Of a DNA stretch of 64,000 nucleotides, positions 8,772-17,456 are shown piece after piece (the first letter of the stretch is position 1; each line of letters starts with the position of its first letter). The stretch is taken from NCBI RefSeq assembly GCF_003014475.1, contig NZ_PYGJ01000006.1, positions 62,001 to 126,000 of the forward strand, written 5' to 3'. The notes under the pieces are model-generated. The model searched no databases. It saw only the letters and a program-made list of their open reading frames with translations, and was not told the origin of the DNA. This stretch comes from Shimia abyssi. GTDB taxonomy: Bacteria; Pseudomonadota; Alphaproteobacteria; Rhodobacterales; Rhodobacteraceae. Position numbers and translations under genes: made by a program.

Positions 8772-9611
8772 TCAGCTCCCCTGCATGGAAATGGATTTAA
8801 AGGTTTGAATTTGCTCGTGAATGGCCACTTCAGCGGGTAGTCGCTCGGCCGAGCTTGCGCCATAGAAACCATGGCATCGGTCGCAGTGCGCCAGAACATA
8901 GGCTGCATCGTCGGGCATCGAGATCGGGCCGCCATGGCACAGGATAATAACGTCTTCACGTACAGAACGTGCCGCTGCCGAAATCGCATCAATTTCCACC
9001 ACGCAATCGTCCAGCGTTTTGGCGGATGTGGCACCAATGGTGCCGCCGGTGGTCACACCCATGTGGGCGACAATGATATCTGCGCCCGCCTTGGTCATGG
9101 CGACGGCCTCGTCGGGGGTAAACACATAGGGTGTGGTCAAAAGGTCAAGCGTGTGCGCCTGTGCGATCATGTCGACCTCGAGCGCGTATCCCATGCCGGT
9201 TTCTTCAAAGCTCTGACGCATTGCGCCGTCAAATAGGCCGATCGTTGGGAAATTCTGGACACCGGAAAACCCCATCGCCTTTAGCTCGGCCAGAAATTGG
9301 GGCATCAGCACAAAAGGATCGGTTCCATTGACACCGGCCAGAACCGGGGTGCGCTGCACGACCGGCAATACCTCGACCGCCATCTCCTTGACGATCTCAT
9401 TGGCGTTGCCATAGGCCAACAGACCGGCAGCAGAACCACGCCCAGCCATCCGGTAACGCCCTGAATTATATATGATAATCAAATCAATCCCACCGGCTTC
9501 CTCTGATTTGGCCGAAAGACCTGTTCCAGCACCCCCTCCGATGATCGGGCGACCGTCATCGATCAAGGCTTGTAAGTTTTTCAGGATTGTGGCGCGGGCA
9601 ATGGCTGGCAT
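8772..9611 (-). CDS. Phosphoenolpyruvate hydrolase-like TIM-barrel protein (Tm-1 C-terminal domain family)
   Basis: 279 aa. Conserved glycine-rich start ([22 protein letters not shown]), [13 protein letters not shown], then [12 protein letters not shown] and [13 protein letters not shown]; this is the TIM-barrel family PF09370. In plants the same domain is fused behind the UPF0261 domain in the tomato Tm-1 resistance protein. Here the two halves are separate adjacent genes with a 2-base gap. The biochemical role of the bacterial pair is not established. GAGGA precedes ATG 9611. Confidence 0.8.
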   Translation of the reverse strand: MPAIARATILKNLQALIDDGRPIIGGGAGTGLSAKSEEAGGIDLIIIYNSGRYRMAGRGSAAGLLAYGNANEIVKEMAVEVLPVVQRTPVLAGVNGTDPFVLMPQFLAELKAMGFSGVQNFPTIGLFDGAMRQSFEETGMGYALEVDMIAQAHTLDLLTTPYVFTPDEAVAMTKAGADIIVAHMGVTTGGTIGATSAKTLDDCVVEIDAISAAARSVREDVIILCHGGPISMPDDAAYVLAHCDRCHGFYGASSAERLPAEVAIHEQIQTFKSISMQGS

Positions 9612-9613
9612 GT

Positions 9614-10816
9614 TCAGTCCTCAGTGAGCTTCTGGAATGTTGCGGCCAAGGCGGCGGCAAATTCTGGGTCGTTGATGTGATAAGGCAGGCGTGTGACCTG
9701 CCGTGATTTGGTGATTTGGATGGTGTCTTCCAATGCGTTGAAGAGGGCGGCGTTTGCCTCGGGCCACCAAAATTCTCCGCCTTCAATATCGAGCATAGAG
9801 ACGCCCTTTTCTGGTATCAATAGGGTAACTCGCCCCCCACAGGCATTCAGCTTTTCCCCGATCCACCGGCCAAAATCGGCATTCTCAGCCGGGGTTGTCC
9901 GCATCAGTGTGACATTCGGATTGTGGTGATAGAATTTTCGGTCCGCAAAAATTGCCGGAACCGTGTCTGGTGCCCAGAAGTTGACCATGTCCAGCGCGCC
10001 GGGGGCACCCACCCAAGGGATTTGCCCGCGCGCCACCACATCAAGCCTTTCAGGAAGACAAGGCAACACGCCGCCCACCCGAAAGTCGCAAAGCTCAGTT
10101 AGGGTCACGTCGATCAAACCACACAGACTGCCTTCTTCGGCCAGCCGCTCCATCGTTTGCCCGCCTGTCCCCGTGGCATGAAAAATAAGAGGATCGACAG
10201 TGCCCGCGATCAGGTCGGCGACATGTGTGACGCAGGGTGTCGTGACGCCAAACATAGAAAGCCCGACGGCTTGCTTCGTGTCTTTGGTCACAGGTGCAGG
10301 GTTATGCACCATTCCCAGTAATCCATGAGCCGCATTGTGCAAAACCTGGCGACTGACTCTATTTAGCCCAGCCAGATCTGTGATCGCAGGCACCATGATC
10401 GTGTCAGAAACTCCGACAAAGGCAGATGTATCGCCCGACGCCAGAGTTGAAACAATCATCTTGGGAATGCCGTAGGGCAGGGCGCGCAGACCGGCGGAAA
10501 TGATGGACGTCCCACCGCCGCCCCCAATGCCAAGTATTCCGGCGATGTCTTCCTTGTGCATGGTGCAGAATGCGGAAAATGCCGTACTCATGGCGCTTAC
10601 AGCTGCGCCGCGGTCGTCGCTCTCAAAGACCGAAGAATCAAAGTTCGGCATCGCCGCGCCAACCTCTTGTGCGGTGATATCCACGGCGCAATTGGGCCTG
10701 CGAATGCCGACATCCACCACCTTAATCGGTGTGCCACTTGGTTCGAGAATCGCACGTAAATACGCGAGTTCGTCGCCCTTGGTGTCTGCTGTTCCTACAA
10801 CATATATCGCGGTCAA
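9614..10816 (-). CDS. Tm-1-like ATP-binding (UPF0261) protein
   Basis: 400 aa. It matches the UPF0261/Tm-1 N-terminal family: [17 protein letters not shown] at the start, a glycine run [19 protein letters not shown] around residue 100, and [16 protein letters not shown]. Family members bind ATP in the plant protein; in bacteria the activity is unknown. The start codon is TTG at 10816, with GAGGA 8 bases upstream and no nearby ATG. It is the first gene of the operon that continues with the TIM-barrel, cupin and M24 genes and is divergent from a TetR gene. Confidence 0.82.
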   Translation of the reverse strand: MTAIYVVGTADTKGDELAYLRAILEPSGTPIKVVDVGIRRPNCAVDITAQEVGAAMPNFDSSVFESDDRGAAVSAMSTAFSAFCTMHKEDIAGILGIGGGGGTSIISAGLRALPYGIPKMIVSTLASGDTSAFVGVSDTIMVPAITDLAGLNRVSRQVLHNAAHGLLGMVHNPAPVTKDTKQAVGLSMFGVTTPCVTHVADLIAGTVDPLIFHATGTGGQTMERLAEEGSLCGLIDVTLTELCDFRVGGVLPCLPERLDVVARGQIPWVGAPGALDMVNFWAPDTVPAIFADRKFYHHNPNVTLMRTTPAENADFGRWIGEKLNACGGRVTLLIPEKGVSMLDIEGGEFWWPEANAALFNALEDTIQITKSRQVTRLPYHINDPEFAAALAATFQKLTED

Positions 10817-10881
10817 CTGATTGTTCCTCTTGCGAAAACCGGGTCTCGTGCAGTGTCCAAAAATGGGATATTGATATCATT

Positions 10882-11511
10882 ATGAGACTGCCGTACCATA
10901 TTGACATGAACGTACCACGTCAACAAAGCGACCCAGCCCCACTGAAAGGGGCCCGCGCCAGAACCCGCAAGCTGATGCTGACCACTGCACGGCACATGAT
11001 GCAGGACGGGTTGTCGCCGTCGGTGAGCGAGGTGGCGGAAGCGGCGGAGGTTTCGCGTTCGACCGCCTATCGGTACTTCCCAACCAAGGAAGCGATGGTG
11101 CGCGCCGTTGTAGGGGAAACATTGGGGCCCATTTTGGAATGGCGTTCCGAGCTGACCGCAGCTGACGCGCGGGTCAGTGATCTGATCCGGTTTTCCTTTC
11201 CTCGTATCGTGCGCAACGAAGCAACCTTTAAGGCGGCTCTGCGTGTCGAGCTCGAAGCGGGAGCGGCGGGAAGCCAAGCAGACGACAATGCGCCGATCCG
11301 TGGGCATCGTATGGAGCTGATAGGGCGTGCGCTTGAAGGCGTTCCGCCATCGGTAGAAAAAGAACGACTGTCGCAGGTGCTTGCCGTTCTGTTTGGTGTT
11401 GAGGCGCTGACCGTTCTGAATGACATTTGTGGCCTTGATGGTGCACAGGCCGAAGACGTGGTCGTCTGGGCAGCCGAGGCGCTGACGCGAGTGACGCTGG
11501 AAGATACCTGA
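10882..11511 (+). CDS. TetR family transcriptional regulator
   Basis: 209 aa from ATG 10882 (MRLPYHID); ATG 10906 is an alternative and neither has a good ribosome binding site. The TetR helix-turn-helix is clear at about residues 27-65 (VSEVAEAAEVSRSTAYRYFPTKEAM). The C-terminal ligand domain is not recognised. The gene is divergent from the Tm-1-like operon with a 65-base gap, and an 8-base palindrome TGATATCA (10872-10879) lies just before its start. It probably represses both itself and that operon. Confidence 0.82.
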   Translation: MRLPYHIDMNVPRQQSDPAPLKGARARTRKLMLTTARHMMQDGLSPSVSEVAEAAEVSRSTAYRYFPTKEAMVRAVVGETLGPILEWRSELTAADARVSDLIRFSFPRIVRNEATFKAALRVELEAGAAGSQADDNAPIRGHRMELIGRALEGVPPSVEKERLSQVLAVLFGVEALTVLNDICGLDGAQAEDVVVWAAEALTRVTLEDT

Positions 11512-11703
11512 ATTTCGAATCTGCAATCTGGCCATACCAGAATAGTAGCATTGTTTTAATTTTTGGATCGAATTTTTTGCAACCTTGTAACTCATTTTGA
11601 CAAAGTTCTTGCGTTGAGTATTTTTAACTTATTGTATTTTAAGGTTTTAAATTTGCTTCGAAAAATGTGCGAATAGTTATTTTTGTTGACACATGGCTAA
11701 AAC

Positions 11704-11714
11704 TGGTAGTACCA
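11704..11714. promoter_or_regulatory. FadR/GntR-type operator (site 1)
   Basis: TGGTAGTACCA is a perfect 5-1-5 palindrome matching TNGTNNNACNA, the consensus known for FadR-subfamily (FCD) GntR regulators. It overlaps the probable -10 region, where a repressor would block transcription of the ABC operon. The GntR gene at 18426-19124 is the obvious partner. Confidence 0.65.
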
Positions 11715-11768
11715 AAATGAGGTGACGCGGGAGAATAATAAAAGAATAATCGCCCGCTTCTTTGTGAA

Positions 11769-11779
11769 TGGTCCGACCA
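11769..11779. promoter_or_regulatory. FadR/GntR-type operator (site 2)
   Basis: TGGTCCGACCA, the same palindromic form as site 1, lies 65 bases further on and 44 bases before the first gene. The 65-base centre-to-centre distance is about six helical turns, which would allow looping between two bound dimers. Confidence 0.6.
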
Positions 11780-11822
11780 GTCGTGTCGGACAAACAGACA
11801 TAAAACTGGGAGGAAGTTACAA

Positions 11823-13133
11823 ATGTCTACCAAACTGAAAGGCCTGTTCGCTGGTGTGGCAATGTCCACAATGGCTGTAACAGCCGCAAACGCGGAGGAT
11901 CTCGTGATCTTCTGGGCGGAATGGGATCCAGCGAACTTCTTGCAGGAACTCGTAAATGAATATGAAGAAGAAACTGGAATTTCGGTCACAGTCGAGACCA
12001 CGCCGTGGTCGGACTTTCAGACCAAAGCCTTTACCGAGTTCAATGCGCGCGGGTCTGCCTATGACATGATTGTCGGCGACAGCCAGTGGTTGGGCGCGGC
12101 GTCTGAAGGCGGGCACTATGTCGAGATGACCGATTTCTTTGCCGAGCATAATGTCGGTGGCGTGATGGCGCCTGCGACAGTCAAGTATTACGCGGAATAT
12201 CCGGGCAACTCGGGCAAATACTGGTCGATCCCAGCCGAAGGTGACGCGGTTGGCTGGTCCTACCGCAAAGACTGGTTTGAAGATCCCGCCGAAATGGAAG
12301 CCTTTAAGGCCAAGTATGGCTATGATCTCGCGCCGCCAGCTACATGGGCCCAGCTACTGGACATGGCAGAATTCTTTCACCGTCCAGACGAAGACCGCTA
12401 CGGTGTCGCGATCTACACTGACAACTCGTATGACGCGTTGGTTATGGGCGTCGAGAACGCAATTTTCTCATACGGCGCAGAACTGGGCGACTTCGAAACC
12501 TATGAGGTCGAAGGCATCCTGAATTCGCCTCAAGCCGTTCAGGCACTAGAGGACTACAAAAAGCTCTACGGCTATACACCTCCGGGTTGGGCCAAAACCT
12601 TCTTCGTCGAGAACAACCAAGCGATCACCGAAGGCCTTGCGGCCATGTCGATGAACTATTTCGCGTTCTTCCCGGCGCTCTTGAACGAGGCCACTAACCC
12701 GCATGCGGCCAATACCGGCTTTTTTGCCAATCCGGCAGGACCAACTGGTGCTCAGCACGCAGCACTGGGCGGGCAGGGTATCTCCGTCGTGAGCTACTCG
12801 GACAATCAGGAAGAATCTTTCGCGTTTCTTGAGTGGTTCATTCGGGAAGATGTCCAAAAACGTTGGGCAGAGCTGGGTGGCTACACCGCACACGCCGCCA
12901 CGCTGGAAAGCGAAGAGTTCCGTCAGGCAACGCCCTATAACGAGGCCTTTTATCAGACCATGTTCAAGGTCAAGGACTTCTGGGCCGTGCCTGAATTTGC
13001 AGAGCTTCTGACCGCAGCAAACCAGCGTTTGTATCCATTCATCGTGGGCGATGAAGGAACAGCACAGGAGACGCTTGATGCTCTGGCCGCAGATTGGGCT
13101 GCTACGTTCAAGAAATATGGCCGGACCCAATAA
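11823..13133 (+). CDS. ABC transporter substrate-binding protein (carbohydrate, family 1)
   Basis: 436 aa, with a signal peptide over residues 1-24 (cleavage after ANA). The mature protein begins DLVIFWAEWDPANFLQELV and has the two-lobed CUT1 binding-protein pattern (GISVTVETTPWSDF; YDMIVGDSQWLG; WSIPAEGDAVGWSYRKDWF in pieces). It should capture the sugar or polyol in the periplasm for the permeases and ATPases that follow. It is first in a rightward operon with two operators upstream and a stable stem-loop downstream (13144-13169). The high Trp/Tyr content fits a carbohydrate ligand. The ligand itself cannot be read from the sequence. Confidence 0.85.
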   Translation: MSTKLKGLFAGVAMSTMAVTAANAEDLVIFWAEWDPANFLQELVNEYEEETGISVTVETTPWSDFQTKAFTEFNARGSAYDMIVGDSQWLGAASEGGHYVEMTDFFAEHNVGGVMAPATVKYYAEYPGNSGKYWSIPAEGDAVGWSYRKDWFEDPAEMEAFKAKYGYDLAPPATWAQLLDMAEFFHRPDEDRYGVAIYTDNSYDALVMGVENAIFSYGAELGDFETYEVEGILNSPQAVQALEDYKKLYGYTPPGWAKTFFVENNQAITEGLAAMSMNYFAFFPALLNEATNPHAANTGFFANPAGPTGAQHAALGGQGISVVSYSDNQEESFAFLEWFIREDVQKRWAELGGYTAHAATLESEEFRQATPYNEAFYQTMFKVKDFWAVPEFAELLTAANQRLYPFIVGDEGTAQETLDALAADWAATFKKYGRTQ

Positions 13134-13143
13134 CCGACCACTT

Positions 13144-13169
13144 TCCGGGGGCACAATGCGGCCCCCGGA
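13144..13169 (+). other. Intercistronic stem-loop after binding-protein gene
   Basis: TCCGGGGGC (13144-13152) and GCCCCCGGA (13161-13169) form a perfect 9-bp stem with an 8-base loop, 11 bases after the binding-protein stop. There is no T run directly after it. It probably protects the upstream message and lowers expression of the permease genes. Confidence 0.65.
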
Positions 13170-13231
13170 CCATCAGATTTCAACTCACATAAAAAAACAA
13201 CGGGACCGGGCCAGTGGCACAGGTAGACGTC

Positions 13232-14125
13232 ATGACACATAGCGAACCACGCGCCGGACATTCCGCTGCACGAGGGTTGAGCGACAAATCGATCAGGAAT
13301 TTGTTTATTTTTCCAACGATTGCTTTCCTCATCATCTTCAATATTTTCCCCTTGCTGTTCTCGCTTTACACCAGCTTTACCGATTTTAGGGCGTCGACAA
13401 ACGCGCCTGCAAACTGGGTCGGGCTTGAGAACTACTCGTACCTGCTGACCAACGAATTCATCTGGCGCAATTTCACCATTACCGCCAAATACGTGCTGAT
13501 CTCGGTCAGCGGTCAGGTGATTGTCGGGTTTGGGCTGGCCTTGCTCTTGAACCGTTACATGCCGTTCAAGGGGTTGATCACCACCCTTTTGCTACTGCCT
13601 ATGATGCTGTCCATGGCCGTCGTCGGCCTGTTTTGGAAGCTGCTATACGATCCCAACTTTGGCATCATCAATCACTCGCTCGGCCTTGGTAAGTTCGAAT
13701 GGCTCGCCAACCCGGATATGGCGCTGTGGGCCGTGGCCATCACCGATATCTGGATGTGGTCACCCTTTGTCATGCTGCTGTCGCTTGCCGGTCTCTCGGC
13801 GGTTCCCAAGCACCTCTATGAGGCGGCCGAGATTGACAGGGCGGGCACGTTTTACACATTTTTCCGCATCACGCTCCCGCTGGTCGCACCGATCCTGATG
13901 ATCGCGATCATTTTCCGCACGATGGAAGCGTTTAAGACGTTTGATCTGGCCTACATCCTGTCGAGCCAGCCAACAACCGAGCTGATCGCGATCCGCCTTT
14001 ACAAGATGGCGTTCCTTGAATGGCAGACCGGGCTGTCTTCGGCATTCGCCTACATCGTGCTCGTTATGGTCGTGGGGATCACCATGATCTACGTGAAATA
14101 CCTAAACAAAGTGAAGGAGCGCTGA
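13232..14125 (+). CDS. Sugar ABC transporter permease 1 (MalF type)
   Basis: 297 aa inner-membrane subunit. Hydrophobic segments begin with LFIFPTIAFLIIFNIFPLLFS; the EAA loop that docks on the ATPase reads YEAAEIDRAGTFYTFFRITLPL. About six membrane spans are visible. ATG 13232 is used (AGGTA 6 bases upstream); a GTG at 13214 in frame is an alternative. It is followed after 1 base by the second permease gene. Confidence 0.85.
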   Translation: MTHSEPRAGHSAARGLSDKSIRNLFIFPTIAFLIIFNIFPLLFSLYTSFTDFRASTNAPANWVGLENYSYLLTNEFIWRNFTITAKYVLISVSGQVIVGFGLALLLNRYMPFKGLITTLLLLPMMLSMAVVGLFWKLLYDPNFGIINHSLGLGKFEWLANPDMALWAVAITDIWMWSPFVMLLSLAGLSAVPKHLYEAAEIDRAGTFYTFFRITLPLVAPILMIAIIFRTMEAFKTFDLAYILSSQPTTELIAIRLYKMAFLEWQTGLSSAFAYIVLVMVVGITMIYVKYLNKVKER

Positions 14126-14126
14126 G

Positions 14127-15089
14127 ATGGCCGCTGTTCGTTCTCAACGCGAAGTCTGGGTCAACCGGGCGGCAATCGCGGCTGTATTGGTGGCTCTGGT
14201 TGTCATGCTGGCTCCGATCTACTGGATCACGTCAACCGCGTTTAAGCCGCGCAACCTCGCCACGACCATCCCTCCGACAGTGGTGTTCGAGCCGACAATT
14301 GCGCCCTTTGTTAAGCTGTTTGTCAAACGCTCTCAACTGCGCCAGCCGGTAGATCAGGAAACCTACGATGCGGCCCCCTGGTGGGAGCAAATGGTTCTGG
14401 ATGGCGGCGAAAAGGTGGTGCGGTCCGGAAAAACCAAGAAAGTCAGACCCTCGGGTTATGGCAAGAGGTTCCGCAATTCGCTGATTGTCTCGATAATCTC
14501 AACCGCGCTTGCGGTCAGTATGGGCACGCTTACGGCCTACGGGTTTTCACGCTTCAAGGTGAAAGGGGAAGACGACCTGCTGTTCTTCATCTTGTCGACA
14601 AGGATGCTGCCACCTGTTGTGGTCGCGATCCCGATGTTCCTGATGTATCGAACGGTGGGGCTAAACGACACGCATCTGGGGCTGATAATCCTGTACACGG
14701 CGTTCAACCTGTCGTTCTCGGTCTGGATCATGAAAGGGTTCATCGACGAGATCCCGCGAGAATACGAAGAGGCGGCGCTGGTCGATGGCTATACCCGTAT
14801 TCAGGCCTTCTTCAAGATCGTGCTCCCCGAAGCGATGACCGGCATCGCAGCAACAGCGGTATTCTGTTTCATCACAGCCTGGAACGAGTATGCGTTTGCG
14901 CTGATCATGACCAACCGCAAGGCGCAAACCGCACCTCCGTTTATCCCGAGCCAAGTTGGGTCAGGCTTGCCTGACTGGACGGTGATTGCAGCCGGGACAT
15001 TTCTCTTCCTGTTGCCGGTTGCAATCTTCACTTTCCTGCTCAGGAACCATCTCCTGCGCGGCATGTCCTTCGGAGCGATCCGCAAATGA
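14127..15089 (+). CDS. Sugar ABC transporter permease 2 (MalG type)
   Basis: 320 aa inner-membrane subunit. The EAA loop reads YEEAALVDGYTRIQAFFKIVLPEA. The first periplasmic loop (about residues 45-110) is charged and clearly longer than in most MalG proteins, with DQETYDAAPWWEQMV and a basic KTKKVR stretch, so it may contact the binding protein. The stop overlaps the start of the small membrane protein gene by 4 bases. Confidence 0.85.
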   Translation: MAAVRSQREVWVNRAAIAAVLVALVVMLAPIYWITSTAFKPRNLATTIPPTVVFEPTIAPFVKLFVKRSQLRQPVDQETYDAAPWWEQMVLDGGEKVVRSGKTKKVRPSGYGKRFRNSLIVSIISTALAVSMGTLTAYGFSRFKVKGEDDLLFFILSTRMLPPVVVAIPMFLMYRTVGLNDTHLGLIILYTAFNLSFSVWIMKGFIDEIPREYEEAALVDGYTRIQAFFKIVLPEAMTGIAATAVFCFITAWNEYAFALIMTNRKAQTAPPFIPSQVGSGLPDWTVIAAGTFLFLLPVAIFTFLLRNHLLRGMSFGAIRK

Positions 15090-15298
15090 CCTTTAAACAG
15101 CTCAACAAAAAATACTTCGAACCGGGCGCGCAGGGCCTGATGATCTTTGGTATCATCGCCCTTTGCCAACCCTGGAGTTTCTGGCTGCATAACAACGGCC
15201 TGATCCTGACATTAACGGGGCTGGTTTCGTTCATGATCACATCCAAAATTCCGCCCGAACCAGAGGTCGCGGATGATGAACCAGAGGATTTGGTCTGA
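15086..15298 (+). CDS. Small two-span membrane protein in ABC operon
   Basis: 70 aa. Residues about 18-53 form a hydrophobic hairpin (GLMIFGIIALCQPW, then LILTLTGLVSFMI) and the tail is acidic (PPEPEVADDEPEDL). It overlaps the permease gene by ATGA and the next ATPase gene by a shared base (TGATG), so it is translated with them. Its position matches the small membrane protein of glycerol-type (glpSTPQV) transporters with two ATPases. I do not recognise a named family; its role is unknown. Confidence 0.7.
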   Translation: MTFKQLNKKYFEPGAQGLMIFGIIALCQPWSFWLHNNGLILTLTGLVSFMITSKIPPEPEVADDEPEDLV

Positions 15299-16383
15299 TG
15301 GCTGAAATTGAAATACGAAATATTGGCAAGTTCTTTGGTCCGGTCGAGGTGCTCAAAGACGTCAGCATGACCATTGCTGATGGAGAATTTGTGGTGATGC
15401 TGGGTGAATCCGGCTGTGGTAAAACCACGACGCTGCGCTCTATTGCCGGGCTGGAAAGTGTCACATCCGGGCAGATCCTGATCGACGGAGCGGAAGTGCA
15501 GGACAAGAAAGCATCTGATCGTGATATTGCCTTCGTGTTCCAGAGCTTCTCGCTTTATCCGCATATGAGTGTTTACGAAAACATCGCCTTCCCTCTGCGT
15601 GCCGTGCGGATGAACACCAGTGATCGCGAGGCCGCGGTTAAGGAAGTGGCCGATATTTTACAAATCGGACCGCTGTTGAACCGCAAACCTTCTGCGCTTT
15701 CTGGCGGTGATATGCAGCGGGTGGCGATTGGCCGTGCCTTGGTGCGCCGCCCCAAGGCGCTGTTGATGGATGAGCCGATTGGTGCGCTGGATGCCAAGCT
15801 GCGCGAACAAATGCGGGCCGAGATTAAGCGTCTGCACATCTCGCGCGGCTCGACCTCGGTTTATGTCACCCATGACCAGATCGAAGCGATGTCGCTGGCG
15901 GACCGCATTGTCATTATGAATGACGGTATTCTGCAACAGATCGGCGCGCCCGAGGAAGTGTATCTGCGCCCCGCTAACCTTTTTGTGGCTCAGTTTGTCG
16001 GCAGCCCGGTGATGAACGTTACTGATGTCGCCCTAAGTGGCGATGCCCGTGTGGTGATCGGTGGAAACGAGCAAGGGTTTCAATTTCCGGGGCAAGTGGT
16101 GAGCCATCTGAATGGCGCGCCACTCTCGCTTGGGATCCGCCCCGAGGCGGTTCTGCTCAGCCATGACGCGGCCCACGGCGCCATCGAAGTGGAAACCACA
16201 AATGTCGAACCACTTGGCAGCCACGACATCGTGGATGTTCGGGTTGGCGATACTGTTTTGCGATCCCGCACCGAGGCCGGCTTCATCAAGAGCGAAGGTC
16301 AAAAAGTCTGGGTCGGACTTGACCCGCTACAGGCGCATTTCTTTGACCGCGACAGCGGGCAGGCACTCAGAGGGACAAACTGA
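15298..16383 (+). CDS. Sugar ABC transporter ATPase 1 (MalK type)
   Basis: 361 aa. Walker A GESGCGKTT (36-44), signature LSGGD (134-138), Walker B LLMDEP (155-160) and switch His192 are all present, so it should hydrolyse ATP. The C-terminal third is the regulatory TOBE-type domain (FVGSPVMNV; GIRPEAVLL). Starts on the last base of the preceding stop codon. It is followed by a second, different ATPase gene, so the transporter probably uses a heterodimer. Confidence 0.9.
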   Translation: MAEIEIRNIGKFFGPVEVLKDVSMTIADGEFVVMLGESGCGKTTTLRSIAGLESVTSGQILIDGAEVQDKKASDRDIAFVFQSFSLYPHMSVYENIAFPLRAVRMNTSDREAAVKEVADILQIGPLLNRKPSALSGGDMQRVAIGRALVRRPKALLMDEPIGALDAKLREQMRAEIKRLHISRGSTSVYVTHDQIEAMSLADRIVIMNDGILQQIGAPEEVYLRPANLFVAQFVGSPVMNVTDVALSGDARVVIGGNEQGFQFPGQVVSHLNGAPLSLGIRPEAVLLSHDAAHGAIEVETTNVEPLGSHDIVDVRVGDTVLRSRTEAGFIKSEGQKVWVGLDPLQAHFFDRDSGQALRGTN

Positions 16384-17456
16384 TGTCACAGATTAAGCTT
16401 CAGAATATCTCCAAAACCTTTGGCGTAAACAAAGCGCTGCGCGGGCTGGACCTGACGATAGAAGACGGCGAGTTTTTCGTTCTTCTGGGCCAGACGGGTG
16501 CGGGAAAAACAACTACGTTGCGCATCATTGCCGGGTTGGAAAAACCCAATGAAGGCCAAGTGTTAATTGATGGTCAGAATGTTGCTGACTGGAATGCCGC
16601 TGAACGAGATGTGGCGTTGGTGTTGCAACAATATTCGCTTTACCCACGTTTGACCGTTCGTGGAAATCTGGAATTCCCGCTGAAATCAAAAATCCGCAAT
16701 ATGACCCAGGAACAGATCAAGCAACGCGTTGATCAGGCTGCGGAAACACTGCACATCACCCCGTTATTGGATCGCAAGGTCGAGCGCCTTTCCGGGGGTG
16801 AGATGCAGCGCGTTTCGATTGGCCGTGCGATTGTGCGCGAACCGCGGGTCTTTTTGATGGATGAACCGCTTTCAGCGCTGGACGCCAAGCTGCGCGAAGT
16901 GCTGCGGGTGGAGTTGAAAAAGCTGCATAATGAGCTGGGCGCGACGTTTCTGTTTGTAACCCACGATCAGGTTGAGGCCATGTCGATGGGTGACAAGATC
17001 GGGGTTTTAAACAGGGGCAAGCTGGTCCAGGTTGGCACACCCGCCGAAGTTTATTCTAACCCGGTGAACACCTTTGTCGCCCGCGCGGTTGGCTCGCCGC
17101 CGATGAACCTGTTGGACGGCCAATTGTCGGCAGGTAGCGCGCAAATTGGGGCCGGCGCGTTTACTCTGCCGGTGGTCGCGAACAGCGGTAAGGACGGCAG
17201 AGAGCTAACCTTTGGTATTCGCCCCGAGGATGTGACACTCGAATCCGGTGCGCCTGTCGAGGGACGTGTGTTTGACATCGAGGATCATGGTGTGATCAAA
17301 ATCCTGACACTGGATGTGGGGCAAAACCGGTTACACGCAACTGTGCCCGCGCAAATGTCAGTGAAACTGGATGACAGCGTACGCTTTGGATGGAAACCCG
17401 AGAAGGTGCTGATGTTTGATCGCGGAACCGGGATCAACCTCGCGGTATCGGCCTAG
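16383..17456 (+). CDS. Sugar ABC transporter ATPase 2 (MalK type)
   Basis: 357 aa. Walker A GQTGAGKTT (36-44), signature LSGGE (136-140), Walker B FLMDEP (157-162) and the FVTHDQ switch are intact, followed by a TOBE-type regulatory domain (GIRPEDVTL). The start overlaps the end of ATPase 1 by one base. The last 4 bases overlap the convergent 2-hydroxyacid dehydrogenase gene. Together with ATPase 1 it resembles the GlpS/GlpT pair of glycerol importers more than the single MalK of maltose importers. Confidence 0.9.
   Translation: MSQIKLQNISKTFGVNKALRGLDLTIEDGEFFVLLGQTGAGKTTTLRIIAGLEKPNEGQVLIDGQNVADWNAAERDVALVLQQYSLYPRLTVRGNLEFPLKSKIRNMTQEQIKQRVDQAAETLHITPLLDRKVERLSGGEMQRVSIGRAIVREPRVFLMDEPLSALDAKLREVLRVELKKLHNELGATFLFVTHDQVEAMSMGDKIGVLNRGKLVQVGTPAEVYSNPVNTFVARAVGSPPMNLLDGQLSAGSAQIGAGAFTLPVVANSGKDGRELTFGIRPEDVTLESGAPVEGRVFDIEDHGVIKILTLDVGQNRLHATVPAQMSVKLDDSVRFGWKPEKVLMFDRGTGINLAVSA

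Larger units (their letters stand above)
11512..11822 (+). promoter_or_regulatory. Promoter and leader region of the sugar ABC operon
   Basis: This 311-base gap is AT-rich on the left. It holds a good -35 box TTGACA at 11686-11691, whose -10 region (about 11709-11715) overlaps the first operator, a second operator downstream, an inverted repeat GTCCGAC/GTCGGAC (11771-11777 and 11785-11791) and a strong GGGAGGAA site before ATG 11823. No gene is seen in it. Confidence 0.55.

Noticed and set aside
8771-9037. Fusion of extra N-terminal sequence to the cupin protein
   Set aside because: The open frame runs antisense-independent through the TIM-barrel gene in another frame; the cupin has a good start with a ribosome binding site at 8770.
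10892-10917. CGTACCA direct repeat near the TetR start as operator
   Set aside because: The two copies are 19 bases apart and fall within or beside the coding start; TetR operators are inverted repeats.
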